The translations under genes were made by a program, and so were the position numbers. This document shows positions 60,649 to 64,000 of a stretch of 64,000 nucleotides of DNA, one piece after another; the stretch's first letter is position 1, and every line of letters begins with the position of its first letter. A model generated the notes under the pieces. The model ran no database searches. It worked only from the letters and a program-made list of their open reading frames with translations, and was not told the origin of the DNA. This stretch comes from Embiotoca jacksoni. Lineage: Eukaryota; Chordata; Actinopteri; Embiotocidae. The stretch covers positions 1,488,001 through 1,552,000 of the forward strand of contig JAKOON010000032.1 of assembly GCA_022577435.1 (NCBI GenBank), written 5' to 3'.

Positions 60649-63600
60649 ATGGACACCGCCGAGGAAGGTCGCTGCTGTTGGAGTTTGATTTCCCTTCTTG
60701 TCTCGCGTTTTCTGGTTAAATGAACTCCGCCAGCGATGCGTGTGTAACAGTGGAAGTCAGCTTCACCTCCAGTCGATGTTGACGACCGAGTTGTTCCCGT
60801 TTCAAGGCTCCACCACAAATAAAGAAACCGCTAGCTAGCCTGCTAACTTGGTATTAGCTCACATCCGTTAGCCGTCAGCTGTTTGTCGGTAAAAGCAGCA
60901 ACTTCAGGTTTCTGTTGTTTTACTGTCGCAGATTATCATTATTATTATTATTATTATTATTATTACTACACGGAGCCCGAGGACGTTAGAAGTCCTGTTT
61001 CACAATAAAGTAGATCATTATGTCGTTGTGAAGTAACGTTTGATAAGTTTGTCTCGTAACCGTTATCACAACATTAAGACAACGAGCTGAACTGAACTGA
61101 AGAAGTTCATCAACTCGACCACTGAGGGTTTGTTCTTGTTCCAGATGATTATAATATTATAATATTATAATATTATAATATTCCTGGACTGATATCATCT
61201 CGAACAACCACCTCGACACGTTCAGTGTGACTAGTGTGGACTTTCTGTCCACGTCTGTCCAGTAAGATGTAAACCTGGTGTCTCCTTCATCCTGACGTCA
61301 TTATAGGCTTTTTATTCCATTCAGATCATCCGAGGATTATAATCCTGACCTGTCCTCCTGTGTCCACTGCAGTCACGTGACTTGTGTTGTTCCCCTGTTG
61401 TCTGTGTACTAATGTTAATGTGCAGCTTGTATGTAGTTTGAGGTGTTTTCACGTCTGCGGTGTGTTATTAGTGTGGCTGAAGATATGAAGGTAAAGAAAC
61501 GCAGTACCAGGTTCATTGAATGATCTCAGTCTGTGCCAACAACCTTATTCTGTTCCTGTTGTGCAGCGGACATCTGCCGGGTGTGTCGGTCGGAGGGCAG
61601 CCAGGACAAGCCGCTCTACCACCCTTGTGTTTGCACTGGCAGCATCAAGTTTATCCATCAAGAGTGGTATGTCAGTGTTCATCGAAAGATGTGTGAAGCT
61701 CTGCTATTTTCTTTTGCATTATATGTCGGGTGTTGTTTAAATATATTTTAAAGAGTGATAACGAAACGATAGTAAGACACTTTGGGCTTGGGAGTGGTCA
61801 AAGCGTCATGGAAACGGGTGATTTTACTGCAGAGCCGTTAAGGAACATTGTTGGACATAAAGTGCAGGTTTCTATAAGATGAAAAGAGTAAGCTCTCTAC
61901 GTGTCCTTTTGTTTCCACAGCTTACTACAGTGGTTAAAACACAGTAGAAAAGAATACTGTGAATTATGCAAACACAGGTTTGCATTTACGCCAAGTAAGT
62001 CGCTTGTTTTTCGGGAATTCAGTTTAATACATTTACATTTGTGTTAATCCAAGTGACTAATTCTGACTTTCTGTTTCTCTTACTTCCTTCCATATCCTTC
62101 TCTCCGTTTTCTCTCCAGTCTACTCTCCAGACATGCCGTCTCGCTTGCCTGTCCAGGACATCTTTGCAGGGCTCGTCACCAGTATTGGAACAGCCATCAG
62201 ATACTGGTTCCACTACACGCTGGTGGCCTTTGCCTGGCTCGGCGTGGTGCCTCTCACAGCATGCAAGTCCCATTTTTGGTTGCAACTAATGTTTATGTGA
62301 ATCTGAAAATAATTTTCTCAATTCATTCATTATTATTTGGCCCATAATATGTTATACAAAGGAAATAATGATTCTGAAAAGTGTCTGCCGGTACATTTGA
62401 AAAAATGAAACCAGCAACTGCTAATGTTTCGACTAAACAAAAACTGAATGACAAAACAGGAGAAGGTTTAATCATTAGTTGTGTTGTGGGTGCACATCGT
62501 ACACACCCCCTGACACACTGCCCTCCTATATGTAAGACCATGTTAATTCTCACAACAGGTCAAACAATGTTGATGGAAATGTTTTAGGTAAATCTGAAAT
62601 GATGAATCGATTAATTGATTCGTGGATTGACTGAACTAGCAACCATTTTCACAGTGGATTCATTGTTTTAGTAATTTATGAAGCAAAAATGTGAAAAATT
62701 CTGTCTGCGTGATTACCATTACATTTTGGACACACAGTTGTGATTGTGATATTTATTTTCACAGTCTTTTTGACTGATCATACACCAAAACAATTGATTA
62801 AAAAGATAATCATCAAATTAGTCATCAATAAAAATAATCAGAATGAAAACAGTTGTTAGTTGCAGCTCTAGTTTTAATGCTCAAATATCTGTTTTAACAG
62901 AGACTTTTAATGAGCTTTTATGAGTTTACTGGAAAACACGAATGATTAGAAACCTTTTGACAGTTAAAGTTTGCAGCAGAGGGAAACATCCAAGGATATT
63001 TTACAGTTAAATCTGAAACATAGCCTGAACTTTTGAGCTCATTTGTTAAGAGCCGGTTGACGTACCACAATTAACATCTTTCAGTCCGAAGAATTGACTG
63101 TTAAAGGTCCAATTTTTTGTGTTTTATTTCAGGTCTTGATATCCATAATAATATATTTCCACATGTCGTTTTATAATCTCCTCTCTAAAGTTTGTTTGTG
63201 AAGATCTATGAAGAGCAGGCTGTTTTCTTACCCTGTGTTTTCTTTCACTTAAAGTGTTGGGCTGTGGGTCGTGATGAGGGCGTACATATGACATGGGTGT
63301 TGGTTTGTGACATCACAAACTTACAAAAAGTCCAAACAGCACAGGTCCTGAATATTGGTTGTGTGCATTTCTTTTTTGGATTAAGTGTTAAGACTCTTTC
63401 CCATGAAGAGGAAATGGAAATATGAATTTATACCGTATGGTACCTTCATGTAAAATATATGAACTCAATCTGGTTTGAGTGCCAGGTTGATTCATTTAAT
63501 CGCTTATGCTCTAAATAAATGTTGAAGTGCAACTAAATTCAAATCTAGAACAATGTTTTCAACTTCACACCATTTGGCAGGTGAAGAAATGATTTTCAAG

Positions 63601-64000
63601 ATGTTGTTGTTGACTTCACCATGTGTTATGTCTGCTTTCCTAACAGGTCGTATCTACAAGTGTTTATTTACTGGCTCCGTGAGCTCTCTCCTTACTCTGC
63701 CATTAGACATGCTTTCAACGTAAGTCTCTGGTTCTCTCTCACACTGTCATACTGCTGTATATTTGAGGTCTTTGTGTTCTTCATGAATGGAGTTAAAACT
63801 CATAAAGATGGCTCAGATGTAATTAGTAATCCAAGTGTGACTTTGCATAATAGCTCCTTTCATTCACCATGTCATCCACTCTCTCTCTTTGTTCAGCTCT
63901 CTGTAGAGAAGTATTTGTTGATGTGACTCAATATGATAAAAAAAAAGAACATGCAAATGTCTTCAATTGCAGGCAAAACCTGCTTGCAGACTGCCTGCAG
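60649..64000 (+). CDS. marchf6: marchf6 (TEB4/Doa10-type ER ubiquitin ligase), 5' part, six exons, runs off the window
   Basis: Exons: 60649-60667, 61567-61666, 61921-61994, 62119-62262, 63647-63719 and 63973-64000 (continuing). They splice in phase to 146 residues. The protein starts MDTAEEADICRVC. The RING-CH (C4HC3) ligands are all present: C10, C13, C27, C29, H37, C40, C53 and C56, with FIHQECLLQWLKHS between them. Then come CKHRFAFTPIYSPDMPSRLP and the first membrane segments (WFHYTLVAFAWLGVVPLTA, then SVSSLLTLPLDML). MARCHF6 is a multi-spanning E3 ligase of the ER membrane that removes misfolded proteins and sterol-pathway enzymes such as squalene monooxygenase. The first coding exon is only 19 nt and sits in a GC-rich start region with tandem GACC units. 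Exon 4 ends GCA T|GCAAGT, a GC-AG intron, because the next exon supplies GT CGT ATC to restore the conserved ACRIYKC. Confidence 0.93.
60938..60965 (+). repeat. ATT trinucleotide repeat in marchf6 intron 1
   Basis: Nine or so ATT units following GATTATC. Confidence 0.9.
61148..61182 (+). repeat. Tandem palindromic octamer in marchf6 intron 1
   Basis: ATTATAAT is repeated four times plus ATT. The octamer equals its own reverse complement, so the array can fold at many registers. Confidence 0.9.

Overview
This window is vertebrate nuclear DNA, almost certainly from a ray-finned (teleost) fish. Genes are split by GT-AG introns. The spliced proteins align, from memory of the families, with vertebrate SLC12A7, CRISPLD1, NETO1, ATPSCKMT and MARCHF6. 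Long CA/TG microsatellites, Tc1/mariner remnants and several interspersed repeats that I recognise from teleost genomes fill the spaces. There is no bacterial, phage or organellar signal. I cannot name the species.

Layout, left to right: (1) 1-8316 is intron 1 of slc12a7 (minus strand), with the first coding exon at 8317-8455 and the promoter side reaching to about 9.4 kb. (2) 9.4-22.0 kb is a repeat-rich intergenic stretch. (3) 22006-34119 is a complete 14-coding-exon crispld1 gene on the minus strand (508 residues reconstructed, with all exon phases consistent), with a likely TATA box and non-coding exon near 35.0 kb. (4) 35.1-41.2 kb is intergenic and repeat-bearing. (5) 41250-42290 is an intact two-exon gene on the plus strand for a 309-residue protein I do not recognise. 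(6) 44384-56508 is a complete 10-coding-exon neto1 (556 residues). (7) 57826-60113 is a complete 4-exon atpsckmt (231 residues). (8) 60649 to the window end is the 5' part of marchf6 (six exons, 146 residues).

The genes do not form one pathway. They cover a K-Cl cotransporter, a secreted CAP/LCCL protein, an ionotropic-receptor auxiliary subunit, a mitochondrial lysine methyltransferase and an ER-associated ubiquitin ligase. slc12a7, atpsckmt and marchf6 all have human counterparts on 5p15, so the two ends of the window look like retained ancestral linkage, while crispld1 and neto1 lie between them.

The points most worth a second look are the unrecognised two-exon gene, two GC-AG introns (crispld1 and marchf6), a neto1 C-terminus ending in a NETO2-like xDF rather than the NETO1 TRV tail, a 205-bp segment bounded by perfect 19-bp direct repeats, and a ZNF143-like site upstream of slc12a7. 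I did not find a clearly new biological system.
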